The notes beneath the pieces were generated by a model, which was not told where the DNA came from, did no database searches, and saw nothing but the letters and a program-made list of their open reading frames with translations. From assembly GCA_963556145.1 (NCBI GenBank), contig OY744469.1, forward strand, positions 3,816,767-3,880,766: a DNA stretch of 64,000 nucleotides, given 5' to 3'. Source of the DNA: Hygrocybe punicea (lineage: Eukaryota; Basidiomycota; Agaricomycetes; Agaricales; Hygrophoraceae). The position numbers and the translations under genes are program-made. Position 1 is the stretch's first letter. The number at the start of each line of letters is the position of its first letter. Below, one piece after another: positions 34,836 through 46,190 of the stretch.

Positions 34836-37800
34836 TCAAAGTACAGGAAAGGGTTTAAACGGATCAAGGACGTTGTGCACAGGCCTAAGACGTCGGATGG
34901 CAATGTGGGTGGAAGTTCCTTCTGGGGTGGGTAGTTGCACAACACATTCTACGCGAGCAGGAACTGGATTGCTTGCCCCCTTTGTCCCTACAAGAATGCA
35001 AGAGTTGCCTTCGTGTTTAGATGACACAGCATAAGTGATGCCATGGACATTCAGGTGAGAGAGGAGCTGTGCCTTCTGCGGTGGGTCAAAGCCCAGGGAT
35101 GTAGCCAGGGCACGACGGAGGCCTGTTGGGATAGAATGAGCCGTGTTTTCATTCCAAGTAACTGCTTCATCGTGGGCCACATCCCAGCCCATGGATTCAC
35201 TGAGCATGTCGGTGATGAGCGTGTCGCGGACCTGGGGGCTCAAAAGCTTTTCAAACATTGCTTGACAATGTTGCAGAGCTTGTGGACAGTGTGATTTGCA
35301 TAAGAAGCCGCGTAGGTTTGCAGATCGAGTATATGACCTCGACATCGTCTGCTCTAATTCTCCTGGTATGTTTGCACAAATTGCTGCAGCACTGCTTACC
35401 CATTTTGCTGCTGGTAGAAATCCGCTGAAGCATACCAATAGCTCTCTCGAAAGGAAAGGTCCACCATGCATGGAGGGGGCCAAAGAGTAACAGGTACTCT
35501 TGTAAATGCAATGCCATGTGATGATTTGGGTGAAAATGGTACTCTGGGAACAAATCCCAGACCCCATTGAGGTACGACTGCATATGCTGAAGGTACAGGT
35601 TGGCATGGTGGTGGGAGGTCACTCGAGAGGCAGCAATGATGACCGCGGACAGAAGGGATATGGAAACAGAAAGAATCTTGCTACATCGCTCTGTTCGTTC
35701 ATTCCCCTCGTGAACTTTTGCCCAAAGGCGGACAAGTGAAATGGGCAAATAGGTCGTTCCCAGCATGCGCCATTGGTCTGCCTTCACCTTTCCATGTTTT
35801 GAAGAGCCCAAGTCCTGGGGAACAGAAGTTGCCCAGGATGGCGTCACCATGTTCCTGATGTCCAACCAAATCTCCTCCATTTCCTCCATTGTCACTACAT
35901 GGCCGTGGGCAGTTGATGTATCAGCGCCAGTTGTTCGCTTTTCTGGTTGTGCTTGATGCTGTGGGGTGAAGGTGGGTGGGCATGTGGTTCAGATGATCAG
36001 AAAGACCACTTACCCAGGCAAGGATGGCGTCAACCTGGTCACTTTTTGAAGCCCTTCGACATGAGTCCAAACAAGCCGCCATTGGACACTTTAACTCAGC
36101 ACAGATGAATTCGAGGGCACGCGCATGGCACCTCTTAAACTTGTTGACGATCTGCAAGTGGTTCTTGGCCAGTTCAGCTGCCATAGGGCCTTGGAGGTAT
36201 TTCTGTAGCTTTTTGACGCTAGTCTGCTCCTTGGGGGAGAATTCCTTCCAAGCAGAAGAAAGTTCGATGGGCACCACTGGCAATTCCTCTGCCTTTTTCA
36301 GACGAATGCCAAGAATCCCGTCGAAATGCTCTTTGATCAAGCCCAAGAAGAGGTTATGCATGCCATCGACCACCACGCAGTGGGCCGTGTCAAAGTAAGG
36401 TAGTCGGAGTAATTCTGACCAACAGACCCCAGAAGTGTCAAAGAGCGCATGTCTCACCCCCTCGCTGTGTGCGTCGTTGTACTGGTCAGCACAAGCCTGG
36501 CAGTCAGCATTGGAGCGTCGGATCCAAGAATTATAATCTGTATTTCCATAACCATGTGATGATCGAGTACAATGGCAGATTGAACAGAAGTGATTGTGAG
36601 AGTGGGCAGCAAACCCCCCAACTTTTCTTGCCGCAGGGAGGTCGCAGATCACCGCAACCAATGCACAGCGAACCAGTCGACCACAGGGATAGCGGTGAGT
36701 GCGTGAGAATCTGACCCCTGGCACCCAAAAGTCTAAGAAGTCATTGATGAGTGGGGTCAGGTAGTGGTTGATGGCTGTGAGTGGTGGTTCCTGGGGGCCA
36801 GGAATGATCCCCGCCAAAAACATGTTCTCGGGCTTGTAGCGTAATTCAGGGGGGAGGTTGAGGCAAACCAGGGATATGAGGCCAATGGAAGCCTTCTTTC
36901 CTGCCTGTTTATTGGTGTATGGGTTGAAGAAGTCAACACAAAGACTAAATACATAGCGGCCTTCGTCGCCGCCACAGCTGAATGCTGCTTATCAGGGCCT
37001 TGGAATTCGCAAAGGAAAGCACCATCAAAAATGTCCTGCATGTCATCCGTGCTGCTGGCAGCATTTGTCTTCCAGGCGGAATCCATGCATTCCTCAAACC
37101 CAGGTCGAGCTGTCAAACTGGCTACCCAGTCCTTGAAGTCGAAGGAAACAAAGGTTTTGATAGGCACCTGGATCTCCTCACCCATGATCACCTGGGGCTT
37201 GGTCAGGCGTTCCTTACAGCGTGGGCCTCCATGAAACTCCCAGTGAGTGCAATGGTTGGGGTATTGGGCAATAGGGGAGTCACCTTCGAAGGTGGGTTCG
37301 TACGTGCGGTGACATTTCTGGTTGGGGCAGACGGCATAGATGATGCTCTTGCCATCCAGATGAAACTGGTCGGCGGCTGAGCGAGGATCGACAGGGAAGT
37401 CCGACATGAGCTTTTGTTCTCGAGGCGATAGGTGGGGGGCAGTTCTCATCAGCGCAAGCTGGACAATGTATTGCAGCATGGAAAGCATGAAATGGCATCT
37501 GCGACGCCTGACATTCAGCACCACCTGGCAGGCGACCACTAAAAAGAGGGAAACTTGAAGGATGGGATCAACGTGCTGAAGGAAGGGCGTGAAGTGGTGA
37601 TCTGTTTTCATTTCATTGCCCAACGCAGCGCCGTGTTGGGCTAATTTCTGTTTCCACTCCCGTTTTGCCTGGTCCAGCTGACACTGGACTTCATCCAGTC
37701 GCTCGCAGATGGATCTCTTGGTTTCTACCACCGCGGCTTGCCTGCCTTTGATAGCATCTAGCTGATTTTGAAGGTCAGCGCAGGCTGAACGCAGTGAATT

Positions 37801-38340
37801 CAAAGGAGGAGGCGAAGACTCCCCAGAGTGATGTCGCAGTTCAGCCAGTGCTTGGGAGACTTTCTGAGCCAAGTCCACCACGGCTGCCTCGATTCCCGCC
37901 AGGTGACAGATGTGGGAATCCACTCTGCTCCGCTGAGAGGGCTGCGAGCTGGAGGTGCTGGGTGCTTTTGGAGCGCAGGCGTCAACCTTTGGGTGGACTG
38001 TTTCAATGGAGGGTTCTTGCGAGCCAAGTGACAAGTTCTGCAACATCGTTGCCAAATCTTGGGGGTCTGGGTCAGATTTGGACCAAAGCCGTCCGCCTTG
38101 TTGAGTAAATGCCCCAGAAACTTTGTCCACCAGTGTCATCGAAGCCATGTAGTGAGCAATGTCCACGTCGCGGGCATCTATGGCACGCCTTGAGGCATCG
38201 CGAGCAACAGCAGCGCGGTCTTGCAGCTGGTGGGACTTGAATGTGCGGCAGTCCACTGAAATTCCTCGTGGAGAATTTGTTGCGCTGTCGAGCCCTCCCT
38301 TTATGGCGCACCCAAAGGAGGTGCAGAAACAGGTCGGCAT
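34836..38340 (-). pseudogene. Tnp2-family (CACTA) transposase, one frameshift
   Basis: Transposase of the host element. Exons about 38340-36016, 35958-35400 and 35362-34836 (introns 57 and 37 nt), roughly 1130 residues. N-terminus MPTCFCTSFGCAIKGGLD then CRTFKSHQLQDRA, the usual Tnp2 start; a coiled coil follows (SICERLDEVQCQLDQAKRE). The DDE core: FSLCVDFFNPYTNKQ with the first Asp region, FLAGIIPGPQEPP, INHYLTPLINDFLDFWVPG, YPCGRLVRCALVAVICDLPA with the second Asp, FCSICHC, and LPYFDTAHCVVVDGMHNLFL with the third. C-terminal FPFERAIGMLQRI. Near 36983 one base is missing between DKQH and FS-CGGDEGRYVF, so the core is split into two frames. This could be a real mutation or a sequence error; every other part reads through. 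Confidence 0.82.
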
Positions 38341-38801
38341 GAGCTGATGAGCCCAAGGTCGTCGTCTCTGCTCAGAAGAAAGACCCTGCGGTGAATGCAG
38401 GGGAAGCAGTCGTTTGAGAGGCGGGAGGCTGATCTGCTGAGGGTTAAGAGAAAGTTAGGTCCTTTCTTCCTCCAAGGGAACTACAAGACTCACCGTCTCC
38501 AGGCACCGACGTTGCCCTTCATCCCAAAGGGTGAAAACAAGAAAGGCTGTTCCTTGTTGCCAGGCAGCCGTGAGCTGAAGAAGCCCCCCAAAGGCTGAAT
38601 GGATCTGGCCCATTGACTGGTGGCGGCCTGCGTCTTCAAGTCATCGCCTATGACAAATTTCCGCCCAAAGTCCTGCAGGTGTGCTGGCAAGAGGAGGTTG
38701 AGATTAAACCCCAGGTGCTCAGGGAGGCCGGGTCATCTAGAGGTGAAGCCCATGAGCTCAGGCATTGGCCCTCAGCAAACAATCTGCCCGCGTCTTATCG
38801 T

Positions 38802-39367
38802 TCGCTGGTCCACTTGGCCCCAGGGTTGATTCCTGAGTGGCCCAGCGAGCGGTGAGGCGCCGGCAGGGAATGGAGGACTTATGTGGCACTAGTGGTAGGA
38901 AACGATGCGTGTCTGGGAACCCAAGAACACGCCTAGACGAGGAGATGCCAGAGGTACGAAAGAACACGTGTCTGGGAGCCTGAGAACACGCCTAGACGGG
39001 AGACCAAAGGTAAAACTGAGCGCAGAGGAGGAAGTGCTGGGGTAGGAAAAAGCCATGTGTCTGGGAACCCAAGAACACGCCAGTCGCAGATACGAGAGAA
39101 AGGGAGAGAGCGTGTGTCTGGGAGCCCAAGAACACGCTGGAGAAGACAAGGGAAACAATGGGACGAATAAGTGTATAAGTCACAAATAAATACAAATAAA
39201 TAAATACAAATATATCCGAACAAGGTCGGACATTGTGCGACTTCTAAGTTCATCAGCGTCTTATGGGTTCCCTGAGACACTGAGCTGGTACTCTCAATTT
39301 CCCTCGTCTTTTGGGTTGCCCAGAGACGTTCGTTGTTGGCCATGTGTTTTTGGGCTCCCATACACAT
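38802..39367 (-). promoter_or_regulatory. Hairpin module upstream of the Tnp2 gene
   Basis: Starts with long hairpin B at 38802-38850: outer stem CGCTGG/CCAGCG, inner stem CCACT/AGTGG, loop with CCCAGGGTTGATTCC. Then seven hairpin-A palindromes at 38907, 38966, 39055, 39111, 39257, 39304 and 39342, of the form CGTGTCTGGG..CCCAAGAACACG or GTCTTTTGGG..CCCAGAGAC. It lies 460-1030 bp upstream of the transposase ATG. The same order occurs upstream of the TET/JBP gene and of the gene at 53247. I infer a shared promoter or leader. The long frames across it are by-products of the repeats. Confidence 0.6.
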
Positions 39368-40055
39368 CCCTGCTCTTGCTTCTCTCATGCTCCTCTTCAC
39401 ATTGTTCGTCAGGTCCTCAAATTTCACTGCTGTGCTGTGGTTCATTGGTTGTACGACTATTGGCCCTGGAATGGACTACGCTCCCTCAATCTCCGGGAGT
39501 TCAATCTCCTTCTTCACTCGAAGTTCTTTCTTCTCTCGATTCATCAGCTCTGCGTACCAGTCACGGTCATAGAAATTCAACGGCAGGCCAGGTGGCGCCT
39601 CACGCCTGCTCTCCTTTCCCCCGCAAATGCTGCGACGGCGAGGAGGGTTCCCAGCCCAGGTGTTACCATAACAATTGGTGGTGTTGTAATCACGATCAAC
39701 TAACCTCAGGAATCTTGTGATGTCTTTGTTGCGCCATGCCTTTTTTCTGATCGTGTAAATCCTCCTGCTGTCGTCATCATCGTCACTTTCATCCGAGCTC
39801 ATGCCCTCCGCATTAAGTAAATCGACGACCTTGAACAGGCTATTCCAGGCTACGTCAATTTCTCCAGTGGGAGCCATCCTATTGCTCAGGGTGATTTCGA
39901 GCCGGGTGATTTCGAGCCAGGTGTCAAACAGCTGTGGTTGTGGTGGGGATGTAGGCCTAACCAACTGCTAGGGTTTGCTCACCTGCTTTCATCTTGTGTT
40001 TGGTCATTGCCACTCTAATGCAGCCTTCTTGGCCCAGGAAAGTCGTTCCCTGGTT

Positions 40056-43000
40056 TAAGGTTGACCACGGGTGTGGTACGGGTTGACTCGGCTAACACCG
40101 TACCCGTACCCGTTAACACCGCACCCCTTATGGGTTCACATATAAACCGTACTAAAACATATAAGGGTTGACACAAAACCGTGGATACCCGCGGTGTATT
40201 GACATTCTTGGGCGTAGTACACGAAAATACTATACACTACTGGTACAATGAGGCTTTCCCAAGCCCAAACTACACCTCCACAGACTCTTGAGATGCTAAC
40301 TTCCTCTTCTTCGTTCCAGAGTTGACCGCTGCCATTACATCGGCCATCAATACCAAATCATTCCTAGACCAGGAACCGAGGCACAGGGAAGCTCAAACCA
40401 TCTTTGGCGAGAGGCGATTGCGGCTAAAGCTGAGGAGATGACGGCCCTGGGAAAAGATCCACTCAACAGAAGTCGAGGTAGCTAGTTGTGCACCTAGATT
40501 AGTCCTAGTTTTATTGATAGAATGACCAACTCACCGGGAATGCTTAAAAAATCCATGGCCATCCGTGACAGATCTGGATAGACCTCACGGTGCTGCACCC
40601 ACCATTTCAAGGGTTCTTTGATGTTTTCGATAGGCCGGTGAAGATATTCGTCGAGTTCGTGGGACGGCAATTGAACTATGTTCGGCCCAATGGAAATGTT
40701 CGCGAAGTTGTCATCACTCCCGGGCATCTGGTACCGGTTATCTATCAGCCAGATGACAGTTCATCAAGGAGAATACACACCGTTGCACTCGAAGACGTTT
40801 CGCTCGACACCTGACCCTTCTCTCCCTTGTTTGCGTACTTTGCAATGAACTCCTCACGAACCAATTTCTCTGCCTGCTCAATCCATTCCTTCTCCCACTC
40901 GTGCCGCTTGAAATATTCGAGTTTGAGCCCAGGGTGCAACACTGTGAATGAGTGAGTCAGATATGACAAAAAAACTAGACTCTGGAGCGGAAAAACCCAT
41001 GGCAATGCGATAGATCGGCGACGAGTCAGTGAGGGAGTAGTATTGGTCCATTTTCTTGCGTGCTAAAGTCATGGCGGCGAGAAGTGCAGGGTGGTAGGAT
41101 GTCTTCGACGTTGGATTGAGTGCACTGGTGATCTTGTCCATGGCGGGAATGATGGACACGACACTTGCAGAGGCACCCGAGAAAAAGATTGTTGCCTTCT
41201 TGTATTGCTAGAAAAACACAGCGTTAAGAATAGTACAAGAGCGACAACGAAAGAGACTTACCCGCAGAAGGGCGAGGAGATCTTGAATGATCAACCAGTC
41301 TTTGTTATCCAACTCATAGCAACGCAGCTTCAACTTCTTGTTGGCCGTAATTTTGTCAATGGGTTTGCGATACTTCCAAGCAAAATCCATCATATCGAAT
41401 GTAGAGTTCCACCGAGTGACGACATCGCGAGGAATGAGTCTTGGCTTGAGGTCATGCAATGTGCAGGCACGTCGCCAGGCAGGGAGAACAATGGTGGTGG
41501 AATGAATTACAGCGAATGACAGCTTTCGAAGCTGGCAAATCATATGTGAGAAGTAACAGACAAAGAGCCCCAAGTTTGTCACACCTTGGTAACCGTCTCG
41601 CAAACAGCAGCTGTCTTGGTCAAGATCTCCTCACATTCTTCTTCAGTAAGCTCGGTGAAATTGTTATTGTCATCGCGATCATCCACATCCTCATTGTCTG
41701 ATCCACCTGCCTCTTCTTCTCCTTCGTCTTCCTCATCGCTCACACCTTCAAGTTCGGGGATTTCGTCGATATCGATATCGTTCTCTTCAGTACTGTCGGG
41801 AGGCGCCGAAGATGAGAGGGCAGGATTAAACGGTGCAAGGAGTGTCTTGGCCGAGAGCTGTATGGTATGGTTGAAGCAGCGTATGTGGTTATCTTCTTCA
41901 TATGAATTGTTGCGACGAGCGAGCGATGTAGATTGGGTGTTATTTGACGACGCATTATCTGCGTTAATTGCATGTATCTGACCGATCACGTTAGTTTCTA
42001 TAGTACAATGGTATATTGATATAACAACTGTACCACGTGAACTACTGAATAGCACTGAACTGACCTTATGCTGAATTCCATGCTGCTTGAGCATGTCCTG
42101 GAAAGCAGATGCGAGTGCCACACCAGTGTGAGACTGCCAGAATGTTAGATACTCGATCAGTGTGACCCAGTCGCCTGGCTCACCTCAGGAACCTCGTTGA
42201 TGTCAATCAACACCCCAAGCATCTCGCCTTTGTACTGAAAGTGCACGGTCCACGCGGCAAAGGCACGGTGATTCGGCGAGGTCCATGCATCGGTGGCAAT
42301 GTGTAGACGGCCTGGGTATGCCTGTTGCAATGTATCGGTGGCAGGTAAACGAAAGATTGAATTGGTACTCACACAGAGGAGGGTTGTGACCCTCTTACGG
42401 CACTCGAGATAGGCAGCGTTGACGTCGCGTACAATGGTTGTGCGTCCTGGAAGGGAAAGATGCGGCCATCCAGCCATGAGAAGCTCGTGATCGTTGATGA
42501 TATTGGTTCGTCGGTTGTTCTCGGTGAGCCATCTCACGAGATGCGCACTGTGTGAGTTTTAATGTTAGTTGAACGCTGTAAAACTAATAGTATACGATCT
42601 TACCGAACCTCCGTGTTTGTATGCGGGCGATGGGAGCGCTGTTGAGGTTGCTGGCCTTGTAAAGCGAAAGCGGCAAACACAGAGCCGTTCTGGGCACTCT
42701 TGGCACCAGTCCCAAGCTTCACCGCGTCTTCACTGAAGCACTTGATTGCGTGGCCCTTGAGATTGGCTGTAGAAGCCCTGTCCTTCGAATCTTGGAAGCG
42801 TCGCACTCCACCAATCGGGGTCTTGCACAGGCGAGCAGCACAAGGGAAGAAATGGCAAAGTCGGCCATCGTGGTACTGAATGGTGACGTCGGGCTTAAAA
42901 AAGTTGTAGATGGGCGATCTCCACGTCTTCTGTAGTGCCTCTAGACAGAAGTTAGGATATGAGAGAGAAAAACCAAAGATTACTCACTAAGCTGCTCCTC

Positions 43001-43578
43001 CAGGGACTCGGATTCATGCTCTGAGTTTGTCGCATTAGCTTCGGTGTCTGGGTTACTGGCCGCTTCATCAGGTTGAGAATTGTCGGTGGCGATAGCGGGA
43101 TTAGAGCGGCTCGGCAAAGAGGAGGTCTTCTTGGTAGCTGAAGAAGCCTGTGAGACGGAAGATTTCTTAGATTTAGTGGATCATTTCGCCATTGGGGGAT
43201 GAACTCACCGGGAGAATCAAGACCTCTTATATACGCTAGCCATGAAGAAGATCCGGGCTTGACATTGTGAGAGTCAGAGATAAAAGAGAGTCGAAATAAA
43301 GGAGTGTGGGAGGAAGAGCGAGTCAACGCGAGGGAGACAGAGTCAGTCGCAGGAGTAAGGAGACCAACAAGGTCATTCACAGTCAGACTCGGACCGAGAA
43401 CAAAGAACAATAACAGATCGACGATGATGGGATCTGTACGTCACACCCGTATCAGACCCGTACACCGTGCCCTCGGGTCACGGTCTAGCCTCGGGTATGG
43501 GATCCCGAAACCGTACCCGTACCTGATCAACCCGTATAAGGAATACCGCGGGTGAACCCATACCCGTGGTCAACCCTA
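40056..43578 (-). mobile_element. Complete 3.5-kb hAT transposon
   Basis: Inverted ends TAAGGTTGACCACGGGT (left) and TAGGGTTGACCACGGGT (right, inverted), flanked by a perfect 8-bp duplication CCCTGGTT (40048-40055 and 43579-43586). Subterminal regions are full of GTACCCGT/ACGGGT words. It carries one transposase gene on the minus strand and sits inside an exon of the surrounding cargo gene, so it arrived after that gene. Confidence 0.93.
40270..43192 (-). pseudogene. hAT transposase with nonsense and CpG-type mutations
   Basis: ATG at 43192, then MAK followed by TGA at codon 4 and STKSKKSSVSQASSATKK. Next a BED-like zinc finger region (YNFFKPDVTIQYHDGRLCHF, CKTPIGGVRRFQDSKD, NLKGHAIKCF), the catalytic core (AYPGRLHIATDAWTSPNHRA, FAAWTVHFQYKGEMLG; HAINADNASSNNTQ; an acidic insert; IPRDVVTRWNSTFDMMDFA) and the C-terminal dimerisation domain (HELDEYLHRPIENIKEPLKW, SRMAMDFLSIP). 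After a 53-nt intron: ATSTSVEWIFSQGRHLLS. The family consensus there is ERVFSRGR, so Arg became Trp and Gln. A second TGA follows SPKMV, before ASLCLGSWSRNDLV. Stop at 40270-40272. About six introns. It cut and pasted hAT DNA when intact; now dead. Confidence 0.85.
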
Positions 43579-44950
43579 CCCTGGTTTGGTGGCCTCTCTC
43601 GCCTGGTTTGGGGGAAGCAGCCTGGATCTCTCGCTTGAGGCAATACAAGCGTCCAAAGAACATCTCATGGATTTCGACATAATTTTCATCGGTCAAGGTG
43701 TGTCCACCGCCATCGGGGGTTGGCGCTTCCAGATAAGTGATGAACAATTCATATAATCGGTAGTTCCATTCGCCATGGAGATTGCTCCAGTCAGGCAACA
43801 TGGGGTATAAAGAGGGTCCTGGTCCCCCCCCGTTGTCTTCATACCAGTCAAAGTCATCCTGTGGAGGAGGAGGGATGCGTAATGCATCCTTGTCATGTTC
43901 AATGCCAAACAGTTTGTTCATGGCAGCTCGGACCTCTTTCTGCAAGGCCTGGTTTGGCATTTCGTCACTTGTAGCACATTTCAACTCACCAGTTTTCCAG
44001 TCCTTGAGGGGCTGTGGTTCCTGATTGGTGCTGGCTTAAATCGGCAGGGTGGCAATCTTCGGGTTGTTTGAGGCCTTTGAGGGCCTGGCTGAGGCTGCCC
44101 AAACTTCAGTTCATCTAAGTTGGCAAGCAACAAGTCAACCTTGTCCTCCAATGTTACCGGCTAGCGGCTCGTCTATCAGCAGTGATTAACATGAAGAGTT
44201 GGAGCCACCCGCCTGTTTTGATGACAACCCGTTTGGCTCAGGTGAAGCTGAAGGTTGCAAGGGCGGCTTCGGCTTGAATGTGGCCTTGAGGGTTGGTCCT
44301 GCTCCTGCCCGTGGTCTTGAGAACCGCATCGGCAGCGGCACATTTTGGGTTGCAGGGTTCTGAGTTTCCTAGGTAGTCAATTAATTACGTGTGGGCAGGT
44401 TTCAAAACGCTTTTCTTACCAGTCCACTGTCGTCGTTTGACTCGTCCTGGGCTTGCTTCTCCTGCTCCTTGCTTTCACTTTCTGTGGACAATTGCATCAT
44501 GACATCCTCGCCGTCGCTGGCATTCCTTGTCTGCTGAAGATTCCTCAGCAGCTGTTCAGCTTGCTGTGCTCGCTTTTCAGCGAGTTGAGCCGCTGCCTCA
44601 GCAAGTCTCACTCGCTCTTCGAGTGACTGAACAAATGCCAGGATGTGTTGGGTGCCGTGACTTTCTTCTAGCTGGTTTAGTTGGTAAGGAACTATTTTTG
44701 ATACAGGGCATGACAGCTTACCTCGAGACGTAGCTTTTCAATTGTTGCAGTGTTCTCTACCAACAAAGTCTTTGTTTGTAAACTCTCTTGTTCGACAAGC
44801 AGAACCTTCTGCACTGAACCCTGTCGGCTGCTATTACCGGGTTCCCTTGCTGCTGGGCTAGGGCATCATAATCTTCCGCCTTCTTGAACAGTGTGGAGGG
44901 ACGGAGTCAGCTGAGAGAACTGGGATGGAATCGAGTGATGATAGTGATGA

Positions 44951-45501
44951 TAATCCTACAACACGAGATCTGTACTACTAAGGAAACACAACCGTGGGAA
45001 TCCTAGTCACGTGACTGTCCAGGTACATCTACTACAACGGTGGTCCCATCACATGCCTCGTTGACAGGATCCATTTGTACTGGATCAGTTGGCGCAGCCT
45101 CATGGCTAAGTGACAGTGGCTGCTGTGAGATTGGACGCATTAGACTTCGGGTGGCATCCGTCAGCTTATGGGATTTCATTCGCACCTGGACTGTTTCCCC
45201 AGCTGGTGCAGCCGTCGAAAACCTCAACATACCAAACATCTTTGGAGAAAGGGAGATCCTCTCATTCTCTTTTTCTACCGCTGACTTTATTGTTGATGGA
45301 CGACACAAATTAGAATAATCTTTTATTGTACCTGTATAGTAATTGTGATGAATTCGTGCACTCATGCAAAGGAGTTGACAATTGCATCCTAATTGTGATA
45401 AATTTCTTCAAGACATAAGTGTGCTCATCCAAATAATAATAACGCAATTGTCAGCGCCAGCATATAGGGCCCATCGGGTGGCCGTCCATTCTGCCCACGA
45501 A
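44951..45501. other. Spacer between cargo genes
   Basis: A 120-codon minus-strand frame at 45003-45365 (KMFGMLRFSTAAPAGETVQV) and an antisense frame overlap here. The minus frame could be a further 5' exon of the split cargo gene, but I see no convincing splice join, so I do not call it. Confidence 0.3.
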
Positions 45502-46120
45502 ATGCCTTCACTCTGCATGCCCACATTGCCTACCAGTAAAGTACGTCTCCATGTGGCTGTTAAGTCGGCAAAGGCTCAACAAGTATAGGATAACTACCTG
45601 CAAATCCGCGCACGTCTGTACGCCTCAATGTCACGCCGTCCTGTCTTCACCAAAATCCAGACGCATGAATGCGGCATTAACCGATTTCCTCTGCTTGAGG
45701 GGGCAATAGCCCATTTACGAACCCAGCCATTCATCCATGACTGCCCAGTCATCATTTGCAAGGCAAACCGCTCCCATGTGTTCCACGTATTTTGTAAGAA
45801 CCACCTACTTCTACCAATCAACGACGTCATCAAATACATGGCGCCTGGCTATCCATGGAAAGGTGATCTTGTGGTCATGCGAGTTGGCAAAACTCGGGCA
45901 GTGGTCAACATGCACGGCAGAGATGCGGCCTTAGCAGATTTTGCTGTAAAAAGGTGAATCATCCCAGCTATGACGCACCCACTCATATCAAACCAAGGCC
46001 TTCAGGTTTGTGGAACATGTTCAGCAAAAGACGCCCTTCCGGTTCCCAAAGAAGCTGGTGTTCAGAATGGGTAGCATGGCGGAGCAGGCCAGAAGGTTGC
46101 GTTCTAGTAAAAAGTTTTAA
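45502..46120 (+). CDS. Small cargo protein of unknown function, intact
   Basis: Three exons: 45502-45540 (MPSLCMPTLPTSK), 45589-45953 and 46006-46120, with introns 45541-45588 (GTACGT..TATAG) and 45954-46005 (GTGAAT..TTCAG) that keep the frame. About 172 residues. The protein reads DNYLQIRARLYASMSRRPVF, THECGINRFPLLEGAIAHLR, GYPWKGDLVVMRVGKTRAVV and NMHGRDAALADFAVKRFVEH, ending LRSSKKF. It is basic at the C-terminus, with no signal peptide and no motif that I can name. It converges on the TET/JBP gene with 70 bp between the stops. No stop codon or frameshift seen. Confidence 0.6.
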
Positions 46121-46190
46121 ATAGTTTCTCAGTACCGCGTGGAAACAAGGCAGCGTCTAAGTTGTTATCAAATTGCATTACAAAAACCAG

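Larger units (their letters stand above)
39476..44950 (-). pseudogene. Cargo gene of unknown function, split by a hAT element
   Basis: Minus-strand gene with exons on both sides of the hAT at 40056-43578. 5' part: coiled coil (LLVENTATIEKLRLE, then HILAFVQSLEERVRLAEAAA and KRAQQAEQLLRNLQQ), a Ser/Glu tail, and an exon reading QALQKEVRAAMNKLFGIEHD and LHGEWNYRLYELFITYLEAP. The coding sequence is interrupted after ERGHQTR and resumes as ERLSWAKKAALEWQ beyond the hAT. 3' part: SLFKVVDLLNAEGMSSDESD, an acidic run, KKAWRNKDITRFLRLVDRDY and NFYDRDWYAELMNREKK. I know this only as a mushroom lineage-specific protein often found with transposons. Two TGA codons follow the junction. The 5' start beyond 44750 is uncertain. 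Confidence 0.6.

Noticed and set aside
34836..38340. KDZ transposase, the type usually linked to TET/JBP genes
   Set aside because: The motifs (INHYLTPLINDF, CALVAVICDLPA, VVVDGMHNLFLG) are those of Tnp2, and the CACTG ends with 3-bp duplication agree with CACTA.
38907..39136. CRISPR-like regularly spaced palindromes
   Set aside because: Spacing is irregular, repeats diverge, no cas genes, and the genome is eukaryotic.
38889..39720. Frames with repeated GLPDTRS / LGSQTR / GFPET words (also 52523-53047, 47834-48137)
   Set aside because: They are translations of the hairpin-A palindromes in each frame; repeated at DNA level, not protein level.
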